Origin: Microbulbifer flavimaris
GTDB lineage: Bacteria; Pseudomonadota; Gammaproteobacteria; Pseudomonadales; Cellvibrionaceae
NCBI RefSeq assembly: GCF_001641755.2
Contig: NZ_LRFG02000002.1
Coordinates: 186,001-250,000 of the forward strand
Direction of reading: 5' to 3'
Length of the DNA stretch: 64,000 nucleotides
Shown here piece by piece: positions 1 through 8,697 of the stretch. The translations under genes were made by a program, and so were the position numbers. Each line of letters opens with the position of its first letter. The stretch's first letter is position 1. The notes under the pieces were generated by a model. It was not told where the DNA came from. It made no database searches and was given only the letters and a program-made list of their open reading frames with translations.

Positions 1-782
1 AACTCGGAGCGGCAGGCAGAGAACAACTCTTCACACACTTTCACGTAGGGGTCCATGGAGCCTCCCACGTCGAAAAAGATCAGCACCTTGATGGCATTGT
101 GGCGCTCGGGGACCATTTTGATATCCAGCAGCCCCGCATTGCGGGCTGTCGAGGAAATGGTGTCATCCAGGTCCAGCTCTTCGGCGGCACCAGTGCGGGC
201 AAATTTCCGCAGTTTGCGCAAAGCCACCTGAATATTGCGGGTGCCCAGCGTAATACTGTCATCCAGGTTCTTGAACTGGCGCTTTTCCCATACCTTGACC
301 GCGGAGCGATTGCGGCTGCTGCCACCGACACGAATACCCTCAGGGTTGTAACCGCTATTGCCGAACGGACTCGTGCCGCCCGTGCCAACCCAGCGATTGC
401 CGCCGCTGTGCTTTTTCTTCTGTTCTTCAAGCCGTTTCTGGAATTCCTCCAGCAGCTTTTCCAGGCCGCCCAGGCTCTCGATCTTGGCTTTTTCCTCCTC
501 ACTCAGCTGCTTGAGAAATTCCGCACGCAGCCAGTCTTCCGGAATCATCTGCTCGAGCAGGTCGTCGAGGGTTTCCAGATTCTTGAAATAGGCGCTGAAG
601 GCGCGGTCGAACTTGTCGAAATGCTTCTCGTCCTTGACCAGGCAGGTGCGGGCCAGGAAGTAGAATTCCTCCAGATCTGCAAACACCAGCCGCTGCTGCA
701 GCGCCTCCAGCAGTGACAGCAACTCGGTCGTGGACACCGGCAATTTGTAGCGACGAAGGTTGAGGAAAAAACCAATCAGCAT
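1..782 (-). CDS. VWA domain protein, CoxE/MoxR-partner type (partial, C-terminus outside window)
   Basis: The reading frame opens with ATG at 782 and runs off the left edge, so 260 residues are visible. The N-terminal half is helical (MLIGFFLNLRRYKLPVSTTE at the start) and is followed by a charged Glu/Lys stretch around residues 125-145 and a Gly/Asn/Ser-rich linker. A von Willebrand factor A domain then begins, with DVGGSMD at residues 238-244 as its metal-ion adhesion (MIDAS) motif, where the canonical form is DxSxS; here Gly replaces the first Ser. Proteins of this type pair with MoxR AAA+ ATPases, and such a gene lies just upstream on the same strand (939-1784). The pair probably acts as a chaperone that inserts metals or matures a protein complex, but the target cannot be told from here. 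The start is supported by the conserved MLIGFFxxLR opening. Confidence 0.85.
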   Translation of the reverse strand, partial: MLIGFFLNLRRYKLPVSTTELLSLLEALQQRLVFADLEEFYFLARTCLVKDEKHFDKFDRAFSAYFKNLETLDDLLEQMIPEDWLRAEFLKQLSEEEKAKIESLGGLEKLLEEFQKRLEEQKKKHSGGNRWVGTGGTSPFGNSGYNPEGIRVGGSSRNRSAVKVWEKRQFKNLDDSITLGTRNIQVALRKLRKFARTGAAEELDLDDTISSTARNAGLLDIKMVPERHNAIKVLIFFDVGGSMDPYVKVCEELFSACRSE

Positions 783-814
783 ATTTACCTTTCAGTATCG
801 GGCGAAGGCGTTGA

Positions 815-912
815 TAGCGAGTGGGCATCCGTGCGGCCTTTCGCGGGAGGGACCCCGCGAAAGAGCCTACAGGGATGTATTCACGGCGTGCCGCGGGGAT
901 GCCCACTCGCTA
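815..912. repeat. Dispersed two-stem palindromic element, copy A
   Basis: This lies between the MoxR and VWA genes. The outer arms 815-830 and 897-912 are perfect 16-bp reverse complements (TAGCGAGTGGGCATCC). An inner 10-bp hairpin pairs 838-847 with 854-863 and closes on the loop AGGGAC. The unpaired segment 864-890 carries the core TACAGGGATGTATTCAC. A second copy with different stems but the same loop and nearly the same core lies at 50981-51091. The fixed loop and core with swapped but still pairing stems suggest a structured repeat family of the REP/ERIC kind. I cannot name the family. Confidence 0.8.
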
Positions 913-938
913 GCGGCGCCGCCAGGGCACTCGACTGA

Positions 939-1784
939 CTAGCGGTTCTCCCGCCGCGCCATAAATGCCAGGCGCTCAAGCATGTGCACATCCTGCTCGT
1001 TCTTGAGCAGTGCGCCATACAATGGCGGGATCGCACTGGTCCTGTCGCGGTTTTTCAGCACCTCTTCCGGAATATCGTCCGCCAGTAACAGTTTGAGCCA
1101 GTCGATCAGTTCAGAAGTGGAAGGCTTCTTTTTCAGGCCCTGGACTTCGCGTAACTGGAAGAAGATATCCATCGCCTCCGCCACCAGCTGCCCTTTGATG
1201 CCCGGGTAGTGCACGTCGACAATTTTGTGCATCGTTTCCCGGTCGGGGAAGCTGATGTAATGGAAGAAACAGCGACGCAGGAACGCATCGGGCAGTTCTT
1301 TTTCGTTGTTGGAGGTAATGATCACGATCGGGCGATGTTTCGCCTTCACCGTCTCGCCGGTCTCGTATACGAAGAACTCCATACGGTCCAGCTCCACCAA
1401 CAGGTCGTTGGGGAACTCGATGTCCGCCTTGTCGATCTCGTCGATCAGCAGCACGACCCGCTCATCAGCATCGAAGGCTTCCCAGAGCTTGCCCTTCTTG
1501 ATGTAGTTGCGGATATCGTGGACCCGATCCACCCCCAGCTGGGAGTCCCGCAGGCGGGAAACTGCATCATACTCGTAGAGGCCCTGCTGGGCCTTGGTGG
1601 AGGATTTGATATGCCATTGAATCAGCCTGGCTCCGAGGCTCTTCGCCACCTCTTCGGCCAACAGGGTCTTGCCGGTGCCGGGCTCCCCCTTGATCAGCAG
1701 TGGGCGCTGCAGGGTCACGGCCGCGTTGACCGCCATTTGCAGGTCCTCGGTGGCCACATAGCTTTCGGTGCCGGTAAATTTCAT
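939..1784 (-). CDS. MoxR family AAA+ ATPase
   Basis: A 281-residue AAA+ ATPase of the MoxR type. Walker A is GEPGTGKT (33-40), Walker B is VLLIDEIDKAD (about 112-122), and the sensor/arginine-finger region follows with ITSNNEKELPDAFLRRCFFHY. Length and motif order fit single-domain MoxR proteins, which use ATP to remodel partner complexes together with VWA proteins. The VWA partner is the next gene on the same strand, separated by a palindromic repeat element. I chose the ATG at 1784 (MKFTGTESY) because GGAG lies five bases upstream; an in-frame extension to 1838 lacks a good ribosome site and adds a tail unlike the family. The client protein is unknown. Confidence 0.9.
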   Translation of the reverse strand: MKFTGTESYVATEDLQMAVNAAVTLQRPLLIKGEPGTGKTLLAEEVAKSLGARLIQWHIKSSTKAQQGLYEYDAVSRLRDSQLGVDRVHDIRNYIKKGKLWEAFDADERVVLLIDEIDKADIEFPNDLLVELDRMEFFVYETGETVKAKHRPIVIITSNNEKELPDAFLRRCFFHYISFPDRETMHKIVDVHYPGIKGQLVAEAMDIFFQLREVQGLKKKPSTSELIDWLKLLLADDIPEEVLKNRDRTSAIPPLYGALLKNEQDVHMLERLAFMARRENR

Positions 1785-1919
1785 CGTCACTCCAGTCTTT
1801 AATACAGGCAGATGCGCCGATGGTAAAAGATTGCGCATCGGCTGCCAAAGACGGAATCGGTCAAAGGGAGTGACAGGTCTGGGCCAGGGTGGCCACCTCA
1901 GAGGGGAACGCCTGTGAAC

Positions 1920-2600
1920 TCAGGCAACTTCGGCGCTGCGGCGGTGGACCACCTGGCGCCCCTTGTCAGTGATGTACCAGCGGATACCCAGGTGACTATG
2001 GATCTTGCCCACCATCTCCAGCACCAGCAGGCTGTTGAGCGCCCGCGCCACCGAATTGGTCTCCATTCCACCCTCGTGGACCATCCCGTGCAGGGAGCGG
2101 AACACACAGTCACCACTGTTCAATAGCTGCAGCACGTGCAGCGCATTCTCATCGAGCTTGCGGATCTGGTTGAAGTCCAGAGTCGGTCCCTGCTCCGGAT
2201 CCCCCTCGATCTCATGCTCCAGCAGCGGCATCATCTCCAGCTGCATGGCCCGTAACTCCTGCTCAAGGCTCTCAACCCTGGCCCGAGCAATACTGGCATC
2301 CCGCAACTGCCGGCGTGCCGCGTTGAACACAAACATACGGGAAGCAATGGCTGCGAGCAGGCAATAACCAGTGAAAATCAGCAGTTGGGAGGGATTACCC
2401 TGAATCTCGATCAGCAGATCGCTCTGGGTGAACTTCAGGAAGATGGGCACCATCAGCGCGCCGCACAGACCCATGATCAGGCAACGCGCCAGGCCGGCGG
2501 GGTCCTCTTCGGTGAACAACATCTGATAGTAGTTCACGAGGCCGCCGAGAATCCCGGTAACCAGCATCACAGCGGCAAGTATAAGCAGATGGTCGAGCAT
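1920..2600 (-). CDS. Membrane protein with C-terminal winged-helix-like domain (YEATS-associated type, tentative)
   Basis: A 226-residue protein. It has two or three hydrophobic helices in the first 90 residues (LLILAAVMLVTGILGGLVNY, LIMGLCGALMVPIFL, LLIFTGYCLLAAIA), then a coiled-coil stretch (RQLRDASIARARVESLEQEL), then a soluble C-terminal part rich in winged-helix-like features (ALHVLQLL, SVARALNSLLVLEMVGKI, GIRWYITDKGRQVV). The layout recalls proteins annotated as YEATS-associated helix-containing proteins; this is recognition from memory and not certain. The ATG at 2600 (MLDHLLIL) has GAGG seven bases upstream and is preferred over 2621. It sits upstream of the MoxR/VWA pair on the same strand, so it may be co-expressed with them. 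The function is unknown. Confidence 0.7.
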   Translation of the reverse strand: MLDHLLILAAVMLVTGILGGLVNYYQMLFTEEDPAGLARCLIMGLCGALMVPIFLKFTQSDLLIEIQGNPSQLLIFTGYCLLAAIASRMFVFNAARRQLRDASIARARVESLEQELRAMQLEMMPLLEHEIEGDPEQGPTLDFNQIRKLDENALHVLQLLNSGDCVFRSLHGMVHEGGMETNSVARALNSLLVLEMVGKIHSHLGIRWYITDKGRQVVHRRSAEVA

Positions 2601-2806
2601 CCGTAGTCCTCTGTCAGACACAATCCGTGCGCCTGCCGACTCTAATTATCTAATCGGATTGAAGCCGCGCCAGGGCGCAGGCCAGCCCTATAGATATAGC
2701 AGCTGCCAACACGCACCGTGGCGGCGAAAGTGGGATCGGGCGCCTAGTTCTGCGACCGGAACCGAAGACGCACAGAACGTGAACAGAGGAGAGTTAACCG
2801 GTCAGG

Positions 2807-3187
2807 TTACGGCTCATTGAAATAGGGGTCCTGCTCCAGCTCGCGCTGTTTTTGGCGCCGGCGACCAATCAACAGGGAGACCAATCCCCAAACCGAGACC
2901 AGAGCCAGAGCCCCCACAGAGGCAAATACCAGATTGGCTGTCACCTCCGGAGCGGCCCCCTCCTCGAACAGCGTCTGGTAGACGAACAGTGGCAAGACCG
3001 GCATCGCGGGCGCGTCGGGCACCCCCCCCGTGCGGACCGGCACCAGTAACGCAGCAGCGACCATCAGGAGAATTGCTCGCCGCAGCCAGCTCCAGCCCCA
3101 GTTGCGCATAAACCACCAGCCTGCTGCCAGCAGCACCAGGGTGCCACCGCCGTAAATCATCCAGGCCAAACGATATTCTTCTGCCAT
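2807..3187 (-). CDS. Small inner-membrane protein of unknown function
   Basis: A 126-residue protein with an N-terminal hydrophobic segment (LAWMIYGGGTLVLLAAGWWFM), a second (AILLMVAAALLVPV) and a third near the C-terminus (LVFASVGALALVSVWGLVSLLI), followed by a basic RRRQKQRE stretch and an acidic tail. It is the last gene of the dnaX-to-ycgN run, 72 bp after ycgN, so it is probably transcribed with it. I chose the ATG at 3187 (MAEEYRLAW) because the longer frame from 3244 begins with a basic stretch unlike a membrane protein start. The ribosome site is weak for this choice. I do not recognise a family. Confidence 0.7.
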   Translation of the reverse strand: MAEEYRLAWMIYGGGTLVLLAAGWWFMRNWGWSWLRRAILLMVAAALLVPVRTGGVPDAPAMPVLPLFVYQTLFEEGAAPEVTANLVFASVGALALVSVWGLVSLLIGRRRQKQRELEQDPYFNEP

Positions 3188-3259
3188 AGGTTTATGCTCT
3201 GATTCCTTTTTTCTACTTCTCACCTGCGGCGGTTGCCGCAGCAATTTTACGGCTCCGGC

Positions 3260-3706
3260 TCAATCACCGACCCAGGTCACGATGTGTTCTTCAAAATCGT
3301 CCGGGTGCACGTACTCCTCACTGACCACAGCACCGCGCACCGAAATACCGGCTTCGTGCACCGACTCACGACGCCCGGAAACCAGGGGATGCCAGTCCGC
3401 CAGGGGCCGCCCCTCGGCAAGGGTCCGGTAGGCACAGGTTGCCGGCAGCCAGCCAAATGCGGGCACATCCTGAGCACGAAGCTGAATGCAGTCGGGCACC
3501 AGCTTTTTGCGCTCGGGGTAGTGGCTGCACTGACACGAGTGGGTATCCAGCAGGCGGCAGGCCACGTTGGTGGTGTACACCTCCCCGCTCTCCTCTTCTT
3601 CGAGGCGATGGAGACAACAACGGCCACAACCATCGCAGAGAGATTCCCATTCGGACTCACTCATTTCGTCGAGGGACTTGGCCTGCCAGAAAGGCACTTC
3701 GTTCAA
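3260..3706 (-). CDS. YcgN family cysteine-cluster protein (UPF0260)
   Basis: A 148-residue protein with the cysteine signature of the YcgN/UPF0260 family: CDGCGRCC near the N-terminus, then isolated cysteines including CxCxxYPERK and ATCAYRTL. The cysteines suggest metal or iron-sulfur binding, but no biochemical role is established. I placed the start at a TTG at 3706, which gives [15 protein letters not shown] and matches the family opening (short lead-in, then PFW). AGGG lies about seven bases upstream and ycgL ends 11 bases before. The longest frame begins at an ATG at 3748 and would overlap ycgL by about 30 bases. Adjacency to ycgL and rnd is common in gammaproteobacteria. Confidence 0.88.
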   Translation of the reverse strand: MNEVPFWQAKSLDEMSESEWESLCDGCGRCCLHRLEEEESGEVYTTNVACRLLDTHSCQCSHYPERKKLVPDCIQLRAQDVPAFGWLPATCAYRTLAEGRPLADWHPLVSGRRESVHEAGISVRGAVVSEEYVHPDDFEEHIVTWVGD

Positions 3707-3716
3707 AGTGATAACC

Positions 3717-4004
3717 CTAGCGCTGCAGCTTGCTGTTCTGAGCGGCAATTGCGCTCATCTCGCTATCAACCACGGGCGGCATCTGCAGGTAAAAGCCCCG
3801 CTCGCCGATCTCATCCAGCACTTTTGCCGCATCAGCACGGCCCAGTTTCTTCTCCGGGGTCAGGAGCATGGTCATGACATGCTTTGGCTCTCCAAACAAT
3901 TCGAGGAGCTTCTCCGGCACCCTTTCCAGGCCCTCGCGCTTGTTGACGTAAAGATACATCTCATCCTCGCGGGGGCTGCGATAGATATCACAAACCGTTT
4001 TCAA
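3717..4004 (-). CDS. YcgL domain-containing protein
   Basis: A 95-residue protein matching the YcgL family in length and sequence: [21 protein letters not shown] at the start, then [12 protein letters not shown] and a GFYLQMPP segment. YcgL is a small conserved gammaproteobacterial protein whose role remains poorly defined. It starts at TTG (4004), one base after the rnd stop codon, so translation is probably coupled to rnd. It lies between rnd and ycgN, the usual neighbourhood. Confidence 0.9.
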   Translation of the reverse strand: MKTVCDIYRSPREDEMYLYVNKREGLERVPEKLLELFGEPKHVMTMLLTPEKKLGRADAAKVLDEIGERGFYLQMPPVVDSEMSAIAAQNSKLQR

Positions 4005-4005
4005 A

Positions 4006-5139
4006 CTACTTACTCTCCGGTTCTTCCTGGGGCACGCCCAGGCTTTGCATCAGGACACCGCCGATCAATTCACCCCGCCAGCCACGTAAACGCCCCTCCA
4101 GGGTTGGGCGCTCGGCCTGCACCAGGGCCTCCAGCTCCTTTTTGCGCACGAGAATTTCCGCTGGCAGGCCCTCACGCTCGGCGATCTCGCTTACCCGCTT
4201 GCGCAGCTCTTTCAGGCATTCACCCTGCCGCCGGTTTAGCGGTTGCGGCAAAGCCGGCGGCGCATCTGGGCGCTCGCAGGCGCGATTGATAATTTTCAGC
4301 AGCGTATCACCATGTTCGCGCAGGGTGCGCCCCTCCAACCCCGGCTGTGCCATGGCAGCAGGATGATCCGGCAACTGCTGTGCCAGGTTCAGGCATACGC
4401 CCTCTTTCAACAAGTGGTTGCGCGGTACATCCCGCAAACGCGCCTCACGCTCGCGCCAGGCACAGAGATCCTGCAACACTGCCAGCTGCTTGCCGCGCAG
4501 CCGCCAGGCACCTTTCACCTTCTGGTAATAGAGCTCAGGTGGCTGGGGATTGCGGGCGGCAGCGACCAGCTGAGAACAGTCCTCTCGCAACCATTCTGAG
4601 CGCCCACTTTCTCTCAGCCGCTTCAGCAGGATGGCGTAGATGTGTGGCAACCACGCCACATCGAGCGCTGCATAAGTTTTCTGCGCCTCACTCAGGGGAC
4701 GCTGCAACCAGTCGGAGCGCGTCTCACTCTTCGGCAATTCGATATTGAGCAGGGTGTTAACAGTTGCCGCGTAACCCAGCCCGGCGCCCAGCCCGGTCAT
4801 GGCCGCGGCAATCTGGGTATCAAAGATGGGTTCCGGTATCGCACCGAGCAGGCGATCCAGGGTTTCCAGATCCTCGCTGCAACTGTGCATGATCTTGGTC
4901 ACGCCGGTGTCCAGGATCAACTCGCGAAGCGGTTCGAGATTCTCAATCGCCAGGTTATCGATCAGGTAACAGTGCTCGCCATCCCCCACCTGCACCAGTG
5001 CGGGTTGCGGGTAGAAAGTGCGGCTGCGCATAAACTCGGTGTCGAGAGCCACCGCCTTCTGTTCCCGCCACTTGCGGCACAGCATGGCCAGTTCTTCGCT
5101 GCTATCCACCCAGCGCGGTGTCGTGTCCACATTCAACAT
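4006..5139 (-). CDS. rnd: Ribonuclease D
   Basis: A 377-residue 3'-to-5' exoribonuclease of the DEDD superfamily, which trims tRNA and other stable RNA precursors. Exo motif I is LDTEF (D33, E35) followed by RSRTFYP. Motif II lies in LIDNLAIENLEPL...KIMHSCSEDLETL, and motif III in KTYAALDVAWLPHIY. A C-terminal HRDC region follows (REREARLRDVPRNHLLKEG, LRKRVSEIAEREGLPAEIL). Length fits E. coli RNase D. Its start ATG overlaps the recR stop codon (TGATG at 5141-5137), which indicates translational coupling. Confidence 0.96.
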   Translation of the reverse strand: MLNVDTTPRWVDSSEELAMLCRKWREQKAVALDTEFMRSRTFYPQPALVQVGDGEHCYLIDNLAIENLEPLRELILDTGVTKIMHSCSEDLETLDRLLGAIPEPIFDTQIAAAMTGLGAGLGYAATVNTLLNIELPKSETRSDWLQRPLSEAQKTYAALDVAWLPHIYAILLKRLRESGRSEWLREDCSQLVAAARNPQPPELYYQKVKGAWRLRGKQLAVLQDLCAWREREARLRDVPRNHLLKEGVCLNLAQQLPDHPAAMAQPGLEGRTLREHGDTLLKIINRACERPDAPPALPQPLNRRQGECLKELRKRVSEIAEREGLPAEILVRKKELEALVQAERPTLEGRLRGWRGELIGGVLMQSLGVPQEEPESK

Positions 5140-5753
5140 CAGGACTCCCGACCACCGGAAAAGAACGCCGTACGACTGTTGAAGGCATGTGCCAGGGTAC
5201 CGCCGTCGATATATTCCAGCTCACCACCGATCGGCACACCGTGGGCAATACGGCTGACAGATACACCGTGGGCGCGCGCCCGCTCGGCAATAAACTGGGC
5301 CGTGGCCTCGCCTTCTACTGTGGGGTTGGTGGCGATAATCAATTCCTGCAGGGGCTCGTCAACCAGCCGGCGCTCCAGGAGGTCCATACCCAGATCGCCG
5401 GGGCCAATGCCATCAATCGGGGAAAGATGCCCGTGCAGGACAAAGTAGCGCCCGTGGTAGTTGCCGGCCTGCTCGATGGCCAGCACATCCGCTGGCGTCT
5501 CAACCACACACAGAGACCTGCCATCGCGGCGACTGTTGTCGCAGAGCGCGCAGATTTCCTGCTCGGTCAATGTGCGGCACTGGCTGCAGCGCCCCACCCG
5601 CTCGATGGATTGCTCCAGGGTTCGCGCCAGCTGGCCCGCCGCGTCCCGGTCTTTTTCCAGCAGGTACATCGCCATGCGCTGGGCCGACTTTGGCCCGACA
5701 CCGGGGAGACAGCGCAACGCGCTAATCAATTCTTCAATCAGGGGACTGAACAT
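5139..5753 (-). CDS. recR: Recombination mediator protein RecR
   Basis: A 204-residue RecR, which acts with RecO (and RecF) to load RecA onto gapped single-stranded DNA. The N-terminal helix-hairpin-helix ([20 protein letters not shown]) is followed by a four-cysteine zinc finger (CSQCRTL...CALC), a Toprim domain ([17 protein letters not shown]) and a C-terminal Walker-B-like region ([17 protein letters not shown]). It is in the standard order dnaX-ybaB-recR. Its stop codon overlaps the rnd start by one base. Confidence 0.98.
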   Translation of the reverse strand: MFSPLIEELISALRCLPGVGPKSAQRMAMYLLEKDRDAAGQLARTLEQSIERVGRCSQCRTLTEQEICALCDNSRRDGRSLCVVETPADVLAIEQAGNYHGRYFVLHGHLSPIDGIGPGDLGMDLLERRLVDEPLQELIIATNPTVEGEATAQFIAERARAHGVSVSRIAHGVPIGGELEYIDGGTLAHAFNSRTAFFSGGRES

Positions 5754-5784
5754 TCAAACTATTGCCTGGTAGGGGAGAGCGGAG

Positions 5785-6129
5785 TCAAAACGGAAACTTG
5801 AAGCCTTCCGGCAGGTTCATCCCTCCGGCGAGACCGCCCATCTGCTCTTTCTGAAGTTCCTGGGACTTTTCCTCTGCACGGCGCACGGCATCGTTCACTG
5901 CGGCTGCCAGCAGGTCCTCCAGCATTTCTTTATCTTCGGATAGCAGGCTCGGGTCGATGTCCACCCCGATTACATCGTGGCGGCCATTCATGGTCACCTT
6001 GACCATACCGGCACCGGCCTCGCCGCAGACACGCAGGTCGACCAGCTGCTGCTGCATCTTCTGCATTTTTTCCTGCATCTCGGCCTGCATTTTCTGGGCC
6101 TGCTGCATCAAATCGCCCAAACCTTTCAT
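5785..6129 (-). CDS. ybaB: YbaB/EbfC family nucleoid-associated protein
   Basis: A 114-residue DNA-binding protein of the YbaB/EbfC family, a small dimer thought to help organise the nucleoid. It starts [29 protein letters not shown] (a long coiled coil), then [19 protein letters not shown]. The C-terminus is Gly/Met-rich ([19 protein letters not shown]), as usual for the family. GAGAGG lies before the ATG. It lies between dnaX and recR in the conserved order. Confidence 0.96.
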   Translation of the reverse strand: MKGLGDLMQQAQKMQAEMQEKMQKMQQQLVDLRVCGEAGAGMVKVTMNGRHDVIGVDIDPSLLSEDKEMLEDLLAAAVNDAVRRAEEKSQELQKEQMGGLAGGMNLPEGFKFPF

Positions 6130-6182
6130 GGTAAACCTCTCTTTCTGAATTCTCTCGCCCGCCCCTTAGGGGCGCGGCGGTC

Positions 6183-8489
6183 TCAATCGGTCTCGGCCAG
6201 GTACTCTTCGGATTCCGGCACCAGTTCGGCCCCCAGCTCTTCCTGAAGCTCCCGCACCAGCGGGTCTCTGGAAAGTGCGTCCCGGGCGGCGACGGCGCGC
6301 GCCTCGCGAGTTGCTGCCACCAGCCGCGCCGGCGTCCCGCCGTGCACCTGGCCCACCTGGATATGGACCGTGACCGGCTGCTGGAAAAAGTCGCTCAGCA
6401 CGTCGGCGAGGCGGCGCTGATGCACCTCGTCATAAAGACTGCTGTAGGACTCGTCCAGGGTAAAGGACAGTATATTGTCCTGCCGCCCCACCAATTCCAG
6501 GTGAAAACCAATGGAGTGCAGAATACCGGTGACGCCCAGCTGGCCGTAGAGTGCCGGCCAACTGCCCGCCGTCAGGGATTCCAGGCGGGCGCTGGGAATG
6601 CTCTTGCCCTGAGGCTGCGCCTCGCGCGCCGGCTGTGGCGCGGGCTCCGGGGCGGGAGGAGCGGACTCCACTGCAGCCACCTGTTCCCGCAGCAGGGCTC
6701 GCAAGGCCGCTCGCTCGTCGGCGGCGGGTTCAGGCACTGCTGCGCCCGCTGACGGACTCGGTGGACTCGGCTCCTCCGAGGCTGATTCGATGCCTGCTGC
6801 CGCCACCGGCTGCGGTGCCACCGCTACTGATGAAGCGGACTCGCCAGCCGCTGACGTCCCGTGCCGATCGGCGGCTCCTGGTGCTGCAGCCTGCTGGCGA
6901 TCATCCGCACCTTCCACATCCCAGGGGGGCGCGGTATCTGGGGAGGCGGCCTGAGCGGGAGTTTCCTGGTAACCGGCAGGCGCCATATCTGCTGGCGGAG
7001 CCGACTCCGGCGAGCCCTGCCCCCCTGCCGATTCAGGGCCGCCAGGCTGCGGCGAATCCGGGGTGACAGGAGGAATCGCGGCTGATTCGGCATTAGTCAC
7101 AGAAGGGGCGCTGGCGGCCGGGTGCCCTGTGGGCGCTGCGGGTTCTTTATCAAGCGCCGCGGGCTCACTGTTAACTGGGGGTTGTGCGCTATCCACGGGC
7201 GCTGCCGATAGTCCCTGTTCAGACACAGGCGCTCCAGGCGCTGCCGGGGCTTCGGCGGGCGGCGTTGCACTGGCAACCGGGCCGGCATCAGCCGGCTGCG
7301 CCTCCCCCAGGGGCTTTTTTGCAGTCTGCTCCGCAGACGGCTGCTCGCCGGGCGGGGTCGCCGATGCAGGCGCCGGCAGTTCGGAAGTCGGAACGTCAGC
7401 CACACCCTGGGGACGGAACGCGAGCATGCGCAGCAGCGCCATCTCGAACCCGCTGCGGGGGTCTGGCGCCAGTGGCAGGTCGCGACGGGCGTGCAGGGCC
7501 ATCTGGTAGTAGAGCTGCACATTTTCCGGCGCGAGCTGGCCGGCAAAATGACTTAGCCGCTCGCCATCGCCGAGGGTATTGTCCACAGACTGCGGCAGTA
7601 CCTGGGCCACGGCGATGCGATGCAGGTTGTTGGCCAGCTCAGCCAGGGCGGCACTGTAATCCGGGGCCTGCTCGGCCAGCTCGGTGACGGCTGCGAAAAG
7701 CGCTGTTGCACTCTCTTCCGCCAGCGCCTGCAGGAGTTTCCACACCAGCCCGGTATCGATGCTGCCGAGCATCGACCGGACCTCGGCCTCGGCAATCTTG
7801 CCCCCACCAAAGGCGATGGCCTGATCGGTGAGGCTCATGGCATCGCGCATACTGCCGTCGGCAGCACGCCCCAGGTGCCAGAGTGCGCCCTCCTCGAAGG
7901 GCACCATTTCCTGCTCCAGCACAAAACGCAGGTGCTCCACCACGCGCTCCGGGCTCATGTTCTTGAGATTGAACTGCAGGCAGCGGGACAGCACGGTCAC
8001 CGGCAGTTTCTGCGGATCCGTGGTGGCAAGCAGGAACTTGACGTGGGGCGGCGGCTCTTCCAGTGTCTTCAACAGCGCATTGAAGGAGCTGTTGGAGAGC
8101 ATGTGCACCTCATCGATCAGGTACACCTTGTAGCGGCCACGGGTCGGCGCGTACTGGACGTTTTCCAGCAGCTCACGGGTATCTTCCACCTTGGTCCGTG
8201 AGGCCGCGTCCACCTCAATCAGGTCCACGAACCGGCCATCGGCGATCTCTGTGCAGGCCGCACATTGGCCACAGGGCTCGGAACTGACGCCGGTCTCGCA
8301 ATTGAGGCACTTGGCCAGGATGCGCGCGATGGTGGTCTTGCCCACACCGCGGGTACCGGCAAAGAGATAGGCATGGTGGAGGCGGCCGTTGTCGAGGGCG
8401 TTGATCAGCGCCTGAAGCACATGCTCCTGGCCCACCATCTCCCGAAACAACCGCGGCCGCCACTTGCGTGCCAGTACTTGATAACTCAT
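6183..8489 (-). CDS. dnaX: DNA polymerase III subunits tau/gamma
   Basis: A 768-residue clamp-loader ATPase subunit (tau). Walker A is GTRGVGKT (45-52), the zinc-module cysteines are C64, C73, C76 and C79, Walker B is LIDEVHML, and the SRC motif is LSRCLQF. Domains I-III end near residue 380. A low-complexity Ala/Pro/Glu linker follows (about 385-625), then the tau-specific C-terminal domains that contact the replicative helicase and polymerase. At codons 390-392 (GCA AAA AAG) there is a slippery heptamer whose -1 frame stops after eight codons, predicting a 400-residue gamma form (see the separate entry). The start at 8489 (MSYQVLARKWRP) has GGAG five bases upstream; a longer in-frame extension to 8807 is not family-like. 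It heads the dnaX-ybaB-recR-rnd operon. The linker is long: tau here is 768 residues against 643 in E. coli. Confidence 0.97.
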   Translation of the reverse strand: MSYQVLARKWRPRLFREMVGQEHVLQALINALDNGRLHHAYLFAGTRGVGKTTIARILAKCLNCETGVSSEPCGQCAACTEIADGRFVDLIEVDAASRTKVEDTRELLENVQYAPTRGRYKVYLIDEVHMLSNSSFNALLKTLEEPPPHVKFLLATTDPQKLPVTVLSRCLQFNLKNMSPERVVEHLRFVLEQEMVPFEEGALWHLGRAADGSMRDAMSLTDQAIAFGGGKIAEAEVRSMLGSIDTGLVWKLLQALAEESATALFAAVTELAEQAPDYSAALAELANNLHRIAVAQVLPQSVDNTLGDGERLSHFAGQLAPENVQLYYQMALHARRDLPLAPDPRSGFEMALLRMLAFRPQGVADVPTSELPAPASATPPGEQPSAEQTAKKPLGEAQPADAGPVASATPPAEAPAAPGAPVSEQGLSAAPVDSAQPPVNSEPAALDKEPAAPTGHPAASAPSVTNAESAAIPPVTPDSPQPGGPESAGGQGSPESAPPADMAPAGYQETPAQAASPDTAPPWDVEGADDRQQAAAPGAADRHGTSAAGESASSVAVAPQPVAAAGIESASEEPSPPSPSAGAAVPEPAADERAALRALLREQVAAVESAPPAPEPAPQPAREAQPQGKSIPSARLESLTAGSWPALYGQLGVTGILHSIGFHLELVGRQDNILSFTLDESYSSLYDEVHQRRLADVLSDFFQQPVTVHIQVGQVHGGTPARLVAATREARAVAARDALSRDPLVRELQEELGAELVPESEEYLAETD
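7281..7332 (-). promoter_or_regulatory. dnaX: Programmed -1 ribosomal frameshift signal in dnaX
   Basis: Read on the minus strand: GGAG (7332-7329) as a Shine-Dalgarno-like stimulator, eight bases, then the heptamer A AAA AAG (7320-7314) in the phase GCA AAA AAG, which is the E. coli dnaX arrangement. After slippage the ribosome reads GCC CCT GGG GGA GGC GCA GCC GGC and then TGA (7290-7288). A perfect 6-bp hairpin GCCGGC-TGAT-GCCGGC occupies 7296-7281 and holds that stop codon in its loop. All three expected elements are present, so production of a 400-residue gamma is likely. The hairpin is 17 bases from the slip site, further than in E. coli. Confidence 0.85.
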
Positions 8490-8697
8490 CCGTTCTCCAG
8501 CGCCGGGGCGCCAACTGGTGACTTTGACTAAGCGGCGGCCATTATACCGGCATCGGCGCGCCAGCACAGGATGAGAGGTAAAACGCCACCAATCGCCCTC
8601 GTCCACCCAATACCCGCTGTGATATAACTGTGCGCCACGCCTCAAAAACAACAACCTCAGAACCGGCGTGACGCAGTACAAGGAATCCCACTGACTG

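Noticed and set aside
6158..6178. GCCCC-TTA-GGGGC hairpin between dnaX and ybaB as a terminator
   Set aside because: The stem is short and lacks a T run on the minus strand, and the genes are normally co-transcribed.
8490..8697. 4.5S (SRP) RNA gene near dnaX
   Set aside because: SRP RNA lies near dnaX in some bacteria, but the conserved GGAAGCAGC-type tetraloop helix was not found here on either strand.
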